A DNA stretch of 64,000 nt from Pedobacter schmidteae (lineage in GTDB: Bacteria > Bacteroidota > Bacteroidia > Sphingobacteriales > Sphingobacteriaceae). Of this stretch, positions 1 through 8,847 are shown one piece after another (the first letter of the stretch is position 1; the number at the start of each line of letters is the position of its first letter). Location: positions 310,001 to 374,000 of the forward strand of contig NZ_LS999839.1 in assembly GCF_900564155.1 (NCBI RefSeq), written 5' to 3'. Position numbers and translations under genes: made by a program. A model generated the notes under the pieces. That model did not search any database, had not been told where the DNA came from, and was given only the letters and a program-made list of their open reading frames with translations.

Positions 1-309
1 AGAGGGATGAAATGGGTCGAAATACCGTTTAAAGTGATCTAAAAAACTACTCTTCACACCGAAATGATTAAGGATGGCAGCAAAGCCATAATCATGATGC
101 ATGTCAATCTTAAAATCAAAGAGCTTTAATTTTGCTTTGCCGGTATCACCGTCTGAACTGTGTTCTGCTTCAATCTGCATAATCACGGAGTTCATGATCT
201 CTTTATCGATATGATTAAAAAACACAGGCGCACCAGAAATGATCATCTTTGCTGAAAAGATGCCCATAAAGGTGATAATGATCAATAAACGATATTTCCT
301 GAGGAACAT
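1..309 (-). CDS. hypothetical membrane-anchored protein, 3' end outside window
   Basis: An open frame of 103 codons starts with ATG at 307-309 and runs without a stop off the left edge, so only the N-terminus is visible. The first residues (MFLRKYRLLIIITFMGIFSA) form a basic start followed by a hydrophobic stretch, which fits a single N-terminal membrane anchor or an uncleaved signal. The rest is polar and has a segment rich in His and Asp near residues 68-73 and another basic aromatic patch near 90-100. I do not recognise the family. The gene is divergent from the porin, with a shared upstream region of 204 bp. Confidence 0.6.
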   Translation of the reverse strand, partial: MFLRKYRLLIIITFMGIFSAKMIISGAPVFFNHIDKEIMNSVIMQIEAEHSSDGDTGKAKLKLFDFKIDMHHDYGFAAILNHFGVKSSFLDHFKRYFDPFHPS

Positions 310-498
310 TTATTTCTGTGTTTTTGTTTTTAGCAATTTTTTCAAAAATAACGCCAAAAAACGCTAACTAGCAAATTGTGATGTAATAAAAATGTAATTT
401 AGTTGTTATCATACTCCTAATCAAGCTATAAACTTTTAAAATCAACAGGCATAATTATAGATAAAACGAAGCATTAAGCGTAATTTAGCGCCTTAAAA

Positions 499-506
499 TA
501 CTTTTG
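499..506 (+). promoter_or_regulatory. possible -7 promoter element of the porin gene
   Basis: The octamer tacttttg matches the Bacteroidota -7 consensus TAnnTTTG. It ends only 7 bases before the porin ATG at 514, so the transcript would be leaderless or nearly so. No clear TTG lies 19-20 bases upstream (the bases there are tta), which lowers confidence. Confidence 0.35.
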
Positions 507-513
507 CCAATTT

Positions 514-1752
514 ATGAAACAATTATTACGAGGTTTATTGCTTTTATGCCCATTTTTTACTTTTGCACAGAGCAATAACTCCCCTTCCAGTTACGCTCCA
601 CATGAAATTGCCATCACAGGCTATCTCCAAACTCAATATCAACGTGCGCAATCTGAAGGAATATTGTCTTTTTCGGGTGGCGATTTTTCAAAAAACTCAA
701 AAGACCGTTTCATGATTCGCAGAGGAAGGTTAAAAATTGACAGGTCGGACAAATATTCAAGTATTGTTTTTCAAATTGATGCCACCCAAAATGGAGTTGC
801 ATTAATGGATGCTTTTATACAATTACATCAGCCCGAGTCAAAATCACTATTATTTACTGCGGGCCTTTTTAATCGCCCCTTTGGGTATTCTATAGTTTAT
901 TCTTCCGGATATCGTGATTTTCCGGAAAGAGCAAGGGTGTTTCAAACCTTAATGCCCCGTGAAAGAGATTTGGGAGCTATGGTCACTTTCAGACCGGACG
1001 ACAAGAGGTTTCATTTCCTGACTGCCGAACTTGCGGTCGTAAATGGCAGCGGATACTCAGCGAGAGATTACGATTCAAAGAAAGATTTTGTCGGCAATCT
1101 TGGCTTTAAATTCGATAGTCTGGCCAACAAAAAGCTGCATATTGGTTTCGGGGGGTCTTTCTACAAAGGCTCTGTACGCAATGACACAGAAAGTTATTAC
1201 ACTTCATCGGGAGCAGGTTTTGTTAAAAACACCAGTCCGGGCAATGTAGGATGGAATGCAAAACGAGACTATTTTGGAGGAAACCTGCAGCTACAGTACG
1301 ACAATATCTTTGGCTCTACTACATTTAAAGCCGAATATGTTGAAGGTACACAACCTGGGGTAGCCAGTTCGGGAAGTATTAACGGGCCTATTGCCAGTCA
1401 GAGTTTCTCAACTCAGCCGGCTACAGACCTTTACCTCCGCCATTTTTCGGGATATTATCTTTGGTTAACCCAACGTATTGCTAAAAGTCGGTTTACGGCG
1501 CTTTTGGCTTATGATTCTTATGACCCAAATGTTGATGTTAAGGGAAATGAGATTGGCGCCCCGAATAGCAATACCTCTGCCGGCGATATAAGATTCAACA
1601 CTTTGGGTTATGGCATGACCTGCCTGATCAATTCGAGAATGAAACTAACGCTTTATAATGAACATATTGTAAACGACCATACCCAGCTGGCTGGATATAC
1701 GGACGATCTTAAAGACGACGTAATGACCATCAGGTTGCAATATCGCTGGTAA
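514..1752 (+). CDS. porin, phosphate-selective porin O/P family
   Basis: The 412-residue protein has a signal peptide ending near residue 18 (FFTFAQS). The rest has the alternating pattern of an outer-membrane beta-barrel and ends in an aromatic strand (RLQYRW), as OmpA/porin C-termini do. Motifs resembling the OprO/OprP family are visible: FMIRRGRLKI near residue 66, and a stretch about a barrel protein with FNRPFGYSI and RERDLGAMV. Such porins let anions or small solutes cross the outer membrane. The true substrate cannot be read from the sequence; there is no phosphate gene nearby. The gene stands alone at its 5' side and is followed after 37 bp by the carboxylase gene, so co-transcription is possible. 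Confidence 0.8.
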   Translation: MKQLLRGLLLLCPFFTFAQSNNSPSSYAPHEIAITGYLQTQYQRAQSEGILSFSGGDFSKNSKDRFMIRRGRLKIDRSDKYSSIVFQIDATQNGVALMDAFIQLHQPESKSLLFTAGLFNRPFGYSIVYSSGYRDFPERARVFQTLMPRERDLGAMVTFRPDDKRFHFLTAELAVVNGSGYSARDYDSKKDFVGNLGFKFDSLANKKLHIGFGGSFYKGSVRNDTESYYTSSGAGFVKNTSPGNVGWNAKRDYFGGNLQLQYDNIFGSTTFKAEYVEGTQPGVASSGSINGPIASQSFSTQPATDLYLRHFSGYYLWLTQRIAKSRFTALLAYDSYDPNVDVKGNEIGAPNSNTSAGDIRFNTLGYGMTCLINSRMKLTLYNEHIVNDHTQLAGYTDDLKDDVMTIRLQYRW

Positions 1753-1789
1753 AAAGTATATTTAAGGCATTTGATAAAATCATTTTTTA

Positions 1790-3331
1790 ATGAAGAATAA
1801 AATAGAAATATTACAGGATAAGATTAAACAGGCACAAAACGGGGGCGGTGCCGCCAGAATCGAAAGTCAACACAAAAAAGGTAAACTTACCGCACGGGAA
1901 AGAATCCATTTTTTAATGGATGAAAATTCATTTGAAGAAATTGGCATGATGGTAACACACCGGAGTACTGACTTTGGAATGGAACGCGAAAAATATCTTG
2001 GGGATGGTGTGGTAACTGGATATGGAAATATAAATGGCCGGTTGGTATATGTATTTTCTCAGGACTTCACGGTATTTGGAGGGTCGTTATCGGAAACACA
2101 TGCCGAAAAAATATGCAAAATCATGGATATGGCCCTGAAAAATGGCGCTCCGGTAATTGGCCTGAATGATAGTGGCGGAGCACGTATTCAGGAGGGTGTA
2201 GTTTCATTAGGTGGCTATGCCGATATCTTTTACAGAAACGTACAGGCCTCTGGAGTTGTACCCCAATTATCGGCCATAATGGGGCCATGCGCTGGTGGAG
2301 CGGTGTATTCTCCAGCAATTACCGACTTCACATTGATGGTCGAAAATACCTCTTATATGTTTGTGACCGGACCAAACGTTGTAAAAACGGTAACCCATGA
2401 GGAAGTAAGTGCCGAAGAGCTTGGCGGTGCATCAACGCATGCAACAAAATCAGGAGTTACCCATTTTGCCTGCAGCAATGAGCTGGACGCCATTGACCAC
2501 ATAAAGAGATTACTGAGCTATATGCCGCAGAATTGCGAGGAAATACCTGCACCACTGGCTTACGAAACGTCTGAAGAAAACAGACCTTCGTTGAATGACA
2601 TTATGCCGCAGAATGCCAACCAACCCTACGATATCAGAACCATCATTGAAGAAACCGCTGATGGGGATAGCTTTCTGGAGGTGCATAAAGATTATGCAGA
2701 AAACATTGTAGTTGGCTTCGCCCGCCTGGCTGGTCGTAGTATCGGTGTAGTAGCCAACCAACCGGCCTATCTTGCAGGCGTGCTGGATAATCATGCCTCT
2801 ATAAAGGCTGCCCGGTTTGTCCGTTTCTGCGATTGTTTTAACATACCGTTACTGGTTTTTGAAGATGTTCCGGGTTTTTTGCCAGGCACTGATCAGGAAT
2901 GGAATGGCATCATTACCAATGGAGCAAAACTTCTTTATGCGTTTAGTGAAGCCACTGTGCCGCGCATTACCGTAATTACCAGAAAAGCCTACGGGGGTGC
3001 CTACGATGTAATGAACTCCAAACACATAGGTGCAGATTTAAATTATGCCTGGCCTACCGCAGAAATAGCAGTAATGGGTGCTAAAGGTGCAGCGGAAATC
3101 ATCTTCAAAAAGGAAATTACGAAGGCCGAAAATCCCGAAGAAAAATGGTTAGAAAAGGAAAAACTGTATTCTGACACCTTTGCTAATCCTTACCGCGCGG
3201 CCGAACGAGGCTTTGTAGACGAAGTGATTGAACCTTCGCAAACCCGTAGTAAATTAATCAAAGCTTTCAAAATGCTGGAGAATAAAGTGGTAAACACCCC
3301 GCGTAAAAAACACGGAAACATCCCTTTATAA
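1790..3331 (+). CDS. acyl-CoA carboxylase carboxyltransferase beta subunit (propionyl-CoA carboxylase-like)
   Basis: The 513-residue protein has the crotonase-fold carboxyltransferase layout. The N-terminal half carries GGARIQEG and [16 protein letters not shown], which build the oxyanion hole for the acyl-CoA. The C-terminal half carries [21 protein letters not shown] and [17 protein letters not shown] for carboxybiotin. The length is typical of PccB and of methylmalonyl-CoA decarboxylase alpha subunits. It transfers a carboxyl group between biotin and propionyl- or a related acyl-CoA in the cytoplasm. No biotin carboxylase or biotin carrier gene is adjacent, so its partner must be elsewhere; the choice between carboxylase and decarboxylase is open. 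Its stop overlaps the start of the next gene by one base (TAATG), so the two are translationally linked. Confidence 0.85.
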   Translation: MKNKIEILQDKIKQAQNGGGAARIESQHKKGKLTARERIHFLMDENSFEEIGMMVTHRSTDFGMEREKYLGDGVVTGYGNINGRLVYVFSQDFTVFGGSLSETHAEKICKIMDMALKNGAPVIGLNDSGGARIQEGVVSLGGYADIFYRNVQASGVVPQLSAIMGPCAGGAVYSPAITDFTLMVENTSYMFVTGPNVVKTVTHEEVSAEELGGASTHATKSGVTHFACSNELDAIDHIKRLLSYMPQNCEEIPAPLAYETSEENRPSLNDIMPQNANQPYDIRTIIEETADGDSFLEVHKDYAENIVVGFARLAGRSIGVVANQPAYLAGVLDNHASIKAARFVRFCDCFNIPLLVFEDVPGFLPGTDQEWNGIITNGAKLLYAFSEATVPRITVITRKAYGGAYDVMNSKHIGADLNYAWPTAEIAVMGAKGAAEIIFKKEITKAENPEEKWLEKEKLYSDTFANPYRAAERGFVDEVIEPSQTRSKLIKAFKMLENKVVNTPRKKHGNIPL

Positions 3332-4494
3332 TGCAGCTAAAACGCCCCGATGTTTTATTGATGGCCTTTTGTACCGGGCTCATTGTGGCAAATATTTATT
3401 ATTGCCAGCCCCTGGTGATTTTGGTTGCCCAGGAATTTAACCTGGCAGAAAGTGACGCAGGGAAAATTACCTATTTAACCCAAGCCGGCTATGCACTAGG
3501 CCTATTCTTAATTGTTCCGCTGGGAGACATGTTTGAACGCCGCAAACAAATACTGATAATTACAGGCCTGGCCGTAATTTCATTACTGTTGGCGGCAATT
3601 TCGCATACTTTCTTTTTGCTACAAATTGCCTGTGTGTTGATTGGAGCAAGTTCTATCGTTCCGCAACTGATTTTACCTATGGCTGCCAACCTCAGTTCTG
3701 ACGAGAAACGAGGTCAAACAATTGGTATCATTATGAGTGGCTTGTTAATTGGCATCCTGGCATCCCGAGCCTTGAGTGGTAGCATAGGCTTTTTATGGGG
3801 CTGGAGGACAATGTACTTCATTGCAGCTGGCATTTGCGGCATGCTGCTGTTGCTGATGGCCAACCGTTTCCCTCAAAGCAAGCCAACATTTAATGGCAAT
3901 TACAGAACATTAATGCTTTCCATGTGGCATTATATAAAAACCCAACCGGTATTGCGCGAGGCATCCATCATCAACTTTTTGGCTTTTGCTATCCTAAGTG
4001 CATTTTGGACTACCATGGTGCTCTTTTTGGCCAATCCTCCTTTTAATTTCCAGACCTTAGAAATTGGTCTGTTTGGCATTGCCGGAGCCGCAGGTGCATT
4101 GGCGGCCCCATTAGTTGGCAAATTAAGTAGTGGACAGAACCCACGCAGAAATTTATTAACCGGGCTACTGCTGCAGTTACTTAGCATTGCCGCCTTTTAC
4201 TTTACGGGTAGCCATTTATACCTTTTTATTGCTGGTATAATATTAATTGATATTGGTCAGCAGGCCATTCATGTAACCAACCAAACTCGAATTTACACTT
4301 TAGTCCCGGAAGCAAGAAACCGCCTCAATACCATATTTATGTCGGTTAGTTTTGTTGGTGCGTCTGTAGGTTCTGCATTTGGCTTGTGGCTTTGGGAGAT
4401 AGGCCAATGGCCTCTTTTTTGTTTGGGAACAACGTTAGTAGTTATTTTGAATATATTGATTTATCAGTTTTACAGCTATAAAATAAAGACATAA
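3331..4494 (+). CDS. MFS transporter
   Basis: A 387-residue, strongly hydrophobic protein with about twelve membrane segments in two halves. The loop GDMFERRKQILI after the second helix is the conserved MFS motif A (GxxxDRxGRR type). Short cytoplasmic loops and the lack of a signal peptide fit an inner-membrane antiporter of the drug or sugar efflux type. The ATG overlaps the carboxylase stop codon by one base and the acetyltransferase starts one base after its stop, so the three genes form a tight operon. The substrate cannot be predicted from sequence alone. Confidence 0.8.
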   Translation: MQLKRPDVLLMAFCTGLIVANIYYCQPLVILVAQEFNLAESDAGKITYLTQAGYALGLFLIVPLGDMFERRKQILIITGLAVISLLLAAISHTFFLLQIACVLIGASSIVPQLILPMAANLSSDEKRGQTIGIIMSGLLIGILASRALSGSIGFLWGWRTMYFIAAGICGMLLLLMANRFPQSKPTFNGNYRTLMLSMWHYIKTQPVLREASIINFLAFAILSAFWTTMVLFLANPPFNFQTLEIGLFGIAGAAGALAAPLVGKLSSGQNPRRNLLTGLLLQLLSIAAFYFTGSHLYLFIAGIILIDIGQQAIHVTNQTRIYTLVPEARNRLNTIFMSVSFVGASVGSAFGLWLWEIGQWPLFCLGTTLVVILNILIYQFYSYKIKT

Positions 4495-4495
4495 T

Positions 4496-4915
4496 ATGAA
4501 AAAAATCAGGATAGAAGAAATCAGATTTGATTTAACCTGGCGCATCAGACATGAGGTGATGTATCCTGATTTGCCCTTCGAGACAATAAAACTACCTGGC
4601 GATGAACAAGGGACACATTTTGGATTATATGTTGACGATGAACTAACAAGTGTTGTATCCTTATTTAACATAGGCAAAGTTTATCAGTTTAGAAAATTCG
4701 CAACCATCAGCGCTGCACAAGGACAAGGCTATGGTGCACTATTATTGGCACACCTTATTGATGAGGTAAAGCTGAAGAATGCCGAAAAACTATGGTGTAA
4801 CTCTAGAGTATCGGCAACGGGATTTTATAGAAAATTCGGCTTTAAGGAAACAGATCGCCGATCGGTAAGTAATGGCATCGACTTTGTCATTATGGAGTTA
4901 GAACTTAACAATTAA
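4496..4915 (+). CDS. GNAT family N-acetyltransferase
   Basis: The 139-residue protein has the GNAT core. A beta-strand ends in FATISAAQGQGYGALLLAHLI at residues about 68-88, in which QGQGYG is the acetyl-CoA pyrophosphate loop (motif A, Q/RxxGxG/A). It is followed by CNSRVSATGFYRKFGFKE, the usual Tyr-containing motif B that ends in YxxxGF. The enzyme would transfer acetyl from acetyl-CoA to an amine. The acceptor is unknown. It begins one base after the MFS gene, which suggests a shared mRNA with the carboxylase and transporter. Confidence 0.85.
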   Translation: MKKIRIEEIRFDLTWRIRHEVMYPDLPFETIKLPGDEQGTHFGLYVDDELTSVVSLFNIGKVYQFRKFATISAAQGQGYGALLLAHLIDEVKLKNAEKLWCNSRVSATGFYRKFGFKETDRRSVSNGIDFVIMELELNN

Positions 4916-4916
4916 C

Positions 4917-4946
4917 TTAGGCCTTAGTGCCGGATTTATATATTTG
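4917..4946 (+). promoter_or_regulatory. putative promoter of the M42 peptidase gene
   Basis: The octamer tatatttg (4939-4946) fits the TAnnTTTG -7 element. A tta triplet lies 19 bases upstream at 4917-4919, one base off the TTG -33 consensus. A start site near 4950 would leave a leader of roughly 15 bases before the ATG at 4967. Confidence 0.5.
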
Positions 4947-4966
4947 CTTATAATAAAAAAACGATA

Positions 4967-6082
4967 ATGGCTAAAAAGAAAGACGACAAGCAGAATCATG
5001 TTGCTGTGGTTAATAAAAAATCACTGCAATTTTTTGAAGAATATATCAATAACCCATCTCCAACCGGTTTTGAATATCCGGGGCAGAAGTTATGGCTCGA
5101 CTATTTAAAACCCTACATTGACGAGAGTTTTATAGACAATTATGGTACAGCTGTAGGCGTAATCAACCCAAAAGCAGAATTTAAGGTAGTAATTGAAGCT
5201 CACGCTGATGAGATTTCGTGGTTTGTAAACTATATTACCCCTGATGGATTGATCTATGTGATTCGTAATGGTGGTTCCGATCATCAGATTGCTCCTTCCA
5301 AAAGGGTGAATATCCACACAGATAACGGCATGGTTAAAGCAGTGTTTGGCTGGCCGGCTATACACACGCGTAATGGAGGTGAAAAAGAAGAAGCTCCTGC
5401 ACTTAAAAACATATTTCTGGACTGCGGTTGCACGTCAAAAGAAGAAGTAGAAAAACTTGGCGTACATGTAGGCTGCGTAATCACCTACGAAGACGAATTT
5501 ATGGTATTAAACGACCGCTATTATGTAGGACGTGCCCTTGACAACAGAGCTGGCGGTTTTATGATTGCGGAGGTAGCCCGTTTGCTTAAAGAAAACAAAC
5601 AAAAGTTACCTTTTGGACTCTATATTGTAAACTCTGTACAAGAGGAAATTGGGTTGCGTGGTGCTGAAATGATTGCAGAAAGAATTAAACCACATGTTGC
5701 CATTGTAACCGATGTAACACACGACACCACAACACCAATGATCAATAAAATTACTCAGGGAGATCTGGCATGTGGCAAAGGTCCGGTGGTTTCCTATGCT
5801 CCGGCTGTACAAACCAATCTGAATAAATTACTCATCGAGACTGCAACAAAGAACAATATTCCTTTCCAACGTCAGGCATCTTCCCGTTCAACAGGTACGG
5901 ACACCGATGCTTTTGCTTATTCTAACGGAGGAGTACCATCGGCTTTGATTTCTTTACCATTGCGCTACATGCATACTACTGTCGAAATGATTCATAAGGA
6001 AGATGTTGACAATGTGATCAATCTCATTTATCACTCATTGCTGAACATTAAAAAAGATCACGACTTTAAATACTCAAAATAA
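4967..6082 (+). CDS. M42 family metallopeptidase (glutamyl aminopeptidase/endoglucanase-like)
   Basis: The 371-residue cytoplasmic enzyme matches the M42 family in length and in all metal-site motifs. IEAHADEISW supplies the first His and Asp, GRALDNRAGG the bridging Asp, VQEEIGLRGAEM the catalytic Glu pair, VTDVTHDT a metal Asp, and YMHTTVEMIHKED the last His. Members are di-metal, often dodecameric TET-type aminopeptidases that trim peptides released by proteases. The gene has its own promoter-like element and is followed by a strong hairpin terminator, so it is probably monocistronic. Start chosen at the first ATG, which precedes a short basic lysine-rich extension. Confidence 0.9.
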   Translation: MAKKKDDKQNHVAVVNKKSLQFFEEYINNPSPTGFEYPGQKLWLDYLKPYIDESFIDNYGTAVGVINPKAEFKVVIEAHADEISWFVNYITPDGLIYVIRNGGSDHQIAPSKRVNIHTDNGMVKAVFGWPAIHTRNGGEKEEAPALKNIFLDCGCTSKEEVEKLGVHVGCVITYEDEFMVLNDRYYVGRALDNRAGGFMIAEVARLLKENKQKLPFGLYIVNSVQEEIGLRGAEMIAERIKPHVAIVTDVTHDTTTPMINKITQGDLACGKGPVVSYAPAVQTNLNKLLIETATKNNIPFQRQASSRSTGTDTDAFAYSNGGVPSALISLPLRYMHTTVEMIHKEDVDNVINLIYHSLLNIKKDHDFKYSK

Positions 6083-6096
6083 ATATATTGAATAAT

Positions 6097-6144
6097 AAAA
6101 AGGAAAGCTACATCTGTATAATTCAGATGTAGCTTTCCTTTTTT
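6097..6144. terminator. rho-independent terminator after the M42 peptidase gene
   Basis: A 20-bp perfect stem (6097-6116 with 6124-6143) encloses a 7-base loop. The A-rich base of one arm and the T-run of the other allow termination on either strand, but only the plus-strand gene ends here. Confidence 0.9.
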
Positions 6145-6228
6145 ACTTAAGTCTGTTTTATTACTTTTATATCTCTTCCTAACTTACAAGCAATCACCAG
6201 GATTTATAATGCACTAAAATATCTTCCT

Positions 6229-7776
6229 ATGAACGATCAATCCGCAAAATTTACCGAGAAAATTAAGGCTTCTTATCAACCAACCGGTTCGTATATTTAT
6301 TTAGGAGCAGGAATATTAAATGGCGAAGTATTGGCCGAAGCTGAAGTCAACCTCTCGTTACATATGATGAACCGCCATGGTCTGGTTGCAGGCGCTACAG
6401 GAACAGGAAAAACCCGCACCCTGCAGTTACTTGCCGAACAGTTATCTGATGCCGGTGTTCCCGTATTTATGCTCGATGTAAAAGGCGACCTATCCGGACT
6501 AAATCAGCCAGGATCTATTAATCCAAAAGTTGAAGAAAGAGCCACCCAACTGAACAAGCCTTTTGTACCATCCGGATTCCCACTTGAACTATATTCTCTA
6601 TCAGGAAAAATGGGCGCCCAGATGCGGGCTACAGTTCTAGAGTTTGGCCCTACCCTACTGGCAAAAATCCTTGACCTGAATGATACCCAAACTGGTGTTC
6701 TCGCTGTCATCTTTAAATATGCAGATGACAACAAAATGCCTATCATTGACCTCAATGACTTAAAAAAATTAGTAGCCTATCTATCAGATGAAGAAGGAGC
6801 AGAAGAAATTAAGAGTACGTATGGAAAAATCTCCTCTGCAACTTCCGGTACAATACTCAGAAAAATTGTAACCATTGAACAACAGGGGCTGAGTGGTATG
6901 TTTGGGGAACGTTCTTTTGATATTGACGACCTTTTTGGAAAAGTGGACGGCAAAGGAACAATAAGCCTCCTCAACATTTCAGATGTACAAACCCAGCCCG
7001 TATTGTATTCTACTTTTTTATTGAGCCTGCTAGCTGAAATTTTTTATAATATGCCTGAAGTAGGTGATTTGGATAAACCCAAACTCGTGTTCTTTTTTGA
7101 CGAAGCGCACCTGTTATTTAAAAACTCTTCGAAAGCTTTTTTAGAACAAATTGAAACAATTATCAGATTAATCAGGTCCAAAGGAATTGGTGTATTTTTT
7201 TGTACCCAATCGCCATCAGATGTCCCGGAAAGTGTATTGTCTCAATTGGGCAATCGCATACAACATGCCCTGAGAGTATTTACGCCAAATGATGCCGATG
7301 CGTTAAAGAAAACGGTAAATACGTATCCAAGGTCTGATTTCTACAAGATAGACCAGTTATTAACCTCTTTGGGAACCGGACAGGCTTTGGTTACCGTCTT
7401 AAATGAGAAAGGTATTCCTACCGAAGTGGCAGCAACCATGTTAACCCCTCCAAGGGCTATCATGGGACCACTAACTATTGCCGATTATAATGCACTTATC
7501 CAAAATAGCAGCATGACAGCAAAATACCGGGAGACAATTGATCCTGAAAGTGCATACGATATACTTACTGCAAGAATAAATAATAAGCAAGCAGAGCAGG
7601 AAAGTACTGAACCGGCATCCGAAACATCAAAAAAAGAAGGAAAAAGCATTATAGAACAGGTAATGGGGGCTACAATAACCCGGCAAATTGGTAAAGAGAT
7701 TGTACGCGGCCTGTTCGGTATGTTGACCGGAAAAAAAACAAGAAGTAGCGGAGGTAAAAGCATTTTCGGATTTTAA
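6229..7776 (+). CDS. HerA-like ATPase of the DUF853 family
   Basis: The 515-residue protein has a Walker A loop GATGTGKT at residues 55-62 and a Walker B FFFDEAH around Asp291-Glu292, followed by a sensor-like CTQSPSDVPESVLSQLGNR. This is the HerA/FtsK-type ring ATPase order seen in the DUF853 (YjgR) family. No membrane segment is present. The C-terminus is Lys/Gly-rich (MLTGKKTRSSGGKS), which may bind nucleic acid. HerA proteins move DNA, but the cellular role of the DUF853 branch is not settled, and no NurA nuclease or Sir2 defence partner lies beside it. It stands alone between two other plus-strand genes. Confidence 0.8.
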   Translation: MNDQSAKFTEKIKASYQPTGSYIYLGAGILNGEVLAEAEVNLSLHMMNRHGLVAGATGTGKTRTLQLLAEQLSDAGVPVFMLDVKGDLSGLNQPGSINPKVEERATQLNKPFVPSGFPLELYSLSGKMGAQMRATVLEFGPTLLAKILDLNDTQTGVLAVIFKYADDNKMPIIDLNDLKKLVAYLSDEEGAEEIKSTYGKISSATSGTILRKIVTIEQQGLSGMFGERSFDIDDLFGKVDGKGTISLLNISDVQTQPVLYSTFLLSLLAEIFYNMPEVGDLDKPKLVFFFDEAHLLFKNSSKAFLEQIETIIRLIRSKGIGVFFCTQSPSDVPESVLSQLGNRIQHALRVFTPNDADALKKTVNTYPRSDFYKIDQLLTSLGTGQALVTVLNEKGIPTEVAATMLTPPRAIMGPLTIADYNALIQNSSMTAKYRETIDPESAYDILTARINNKQAEQESTEPASETSKKEGKSIIEQVMGATITRQIGKEIVRGLFGMLTGKKTRSSGGKSIFGF

Positions 7777-7873
7777 GTTAAAAAGTCGTTATACGTAAAT
7801 CAAAAAATGTATTTTAGCCCCGTAAATTTTTACTTTTCACATTGATTATTAACCTTTTCATTATTCGAATTGA

Positions 7874-8773
7874 ATGAAACCAACTTTATTAATATTAGCA
7901 GCCGGAATGGCAAGCCGCTATGGCAGTATGAAACAAATTGACGGCTTTGGTCCTAATGGCGAAACTATTATTGACTATTCAATATATGATGCCATAAAAG
8001 CTGGATTTGGCAAGGTAGTCTTCATCATTAAAGAAGATTTTGTAGACAACTTTAAAGCTATTTTTGAACCTAAACTGAATGGTAAAATTGAAACTGATTA
8101 CGTTTTCCAAAATTTTGATTTAAAACAGTTTGGAATTGAAGAAGAGATTTACCGCGAAAAACCATGGGGCACAGCTCACGCAATACTTTCTGCCAGAAAT
8201 GTAATCAAAGAACCTTTTTGCGTAATCAATGCCGATGACTATTATGGCTTTGATGCTTTTGAAAAAATGGTCAAATTTTTAAATGAGGAAGCAACAGATA
8301 GTAACTATTCTATTGTAGGCTACCAGATTGGAAAAACCTTATCTGATTTCGGATCTGTTTCACGTGGCGTTTGCAAAACCAGCGATGCAGGTTACCTGGA
8401 AGAAATTACGGAGCGTACCCAGGTTTATAAAAAAGGAGATACTATAGTCTATGAAGAAAATGGAGCAGAATTCCCTTTAACCTATAACACACCCGTTTCC
8501 ATGAATTTTTGGGGTTTTACACCCGCTGTTTTTAAATTAACTGAAGACCTGTTTAAGATATTTGCTTTAGAAAATAAAGACAAACCTAAAGCAGAGTTCT
8601 TTATACCTTTGATTGGAGAGAACCTGGTAAAAAGTAAAACGGCAAACTTTAAAGTAATCCCTACTGATAGCCAATGGTTTGGTGTTACTTATAAAGAAGA
8701 TAAGCCCTTTGTACAAAACAGCATCGACCAGTTGGTAAAAGATGGTACTTATCCGGAAAATCTTTGGAATTAA
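7874..8773 (+). CDS. sugar-phosphate nucleotidyltransferase
   Basis: The 299-residue protein begins with the nucleotidyltransferase signature LILAAGMASRYGSMKQ, the NTP-binding loop of the GT-A-like pyrophosphorylase fold. GTAHAIL and VINADDYYG follow; the two Asp residues bind the metal and sugar phosphate. It should couple an NTP with a sugar-1-phosphate to give an NDP-sugar and pyrophosphate. The exact sugar is not clear: it is shorter and differs from RmlA and GalU. The gene is followed by a long palindromic terminator that it shares with the convergent dnaK. Confidence 0.8.
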   Translation: MKPTLLILAAGMASRYGSMKQIDGFGPNGETIIDYSIYDAIKAGFGKVVFIIKEDFVDNFKAIFEPKLNGKIETDYVFQNFDLKQFGIEEEIYREKPWGTAHAILSARNVIKEPFCVINADDYYGFDAFEKMVKFLNEEATDSNYSIVGYQIGKTLSDFGSVSRGVCKTSDAGYLEEITERTQVYKKGDTIVYEENGAEFPLTYNTPVSMNFWGFTPAVFKLTEDLFKIFALENKDKPKAEFFIPLIGENLVKSKTANFKVIPTDSQWFGVTYKEDKPFVQNSIDQLVKDGTYPENLWN

Positions 8774-8784
8774 TTCCTTCTGAT

Positions 8785-8837
8785 ATACAAAAAGAAAAAG
8801 GCCCTGATCATTGATCAGGGCCTTTTTCTTTTTGTAT
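8785..8837. terminator. bidirectional terminator between nucleotidyltransferase gene and dnaK
   Basis: The arms 8785-8810 and 8812-8837 are perfectly complementary over 26 bp with a single base between them. The G/C-rich core (ggccctgatca) is flanked by A- and T-runs on both sides, so it can terminate both convergent genes. Confidence 0.92.
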
Positions 8838-8847
8838 GTTCTAACGA

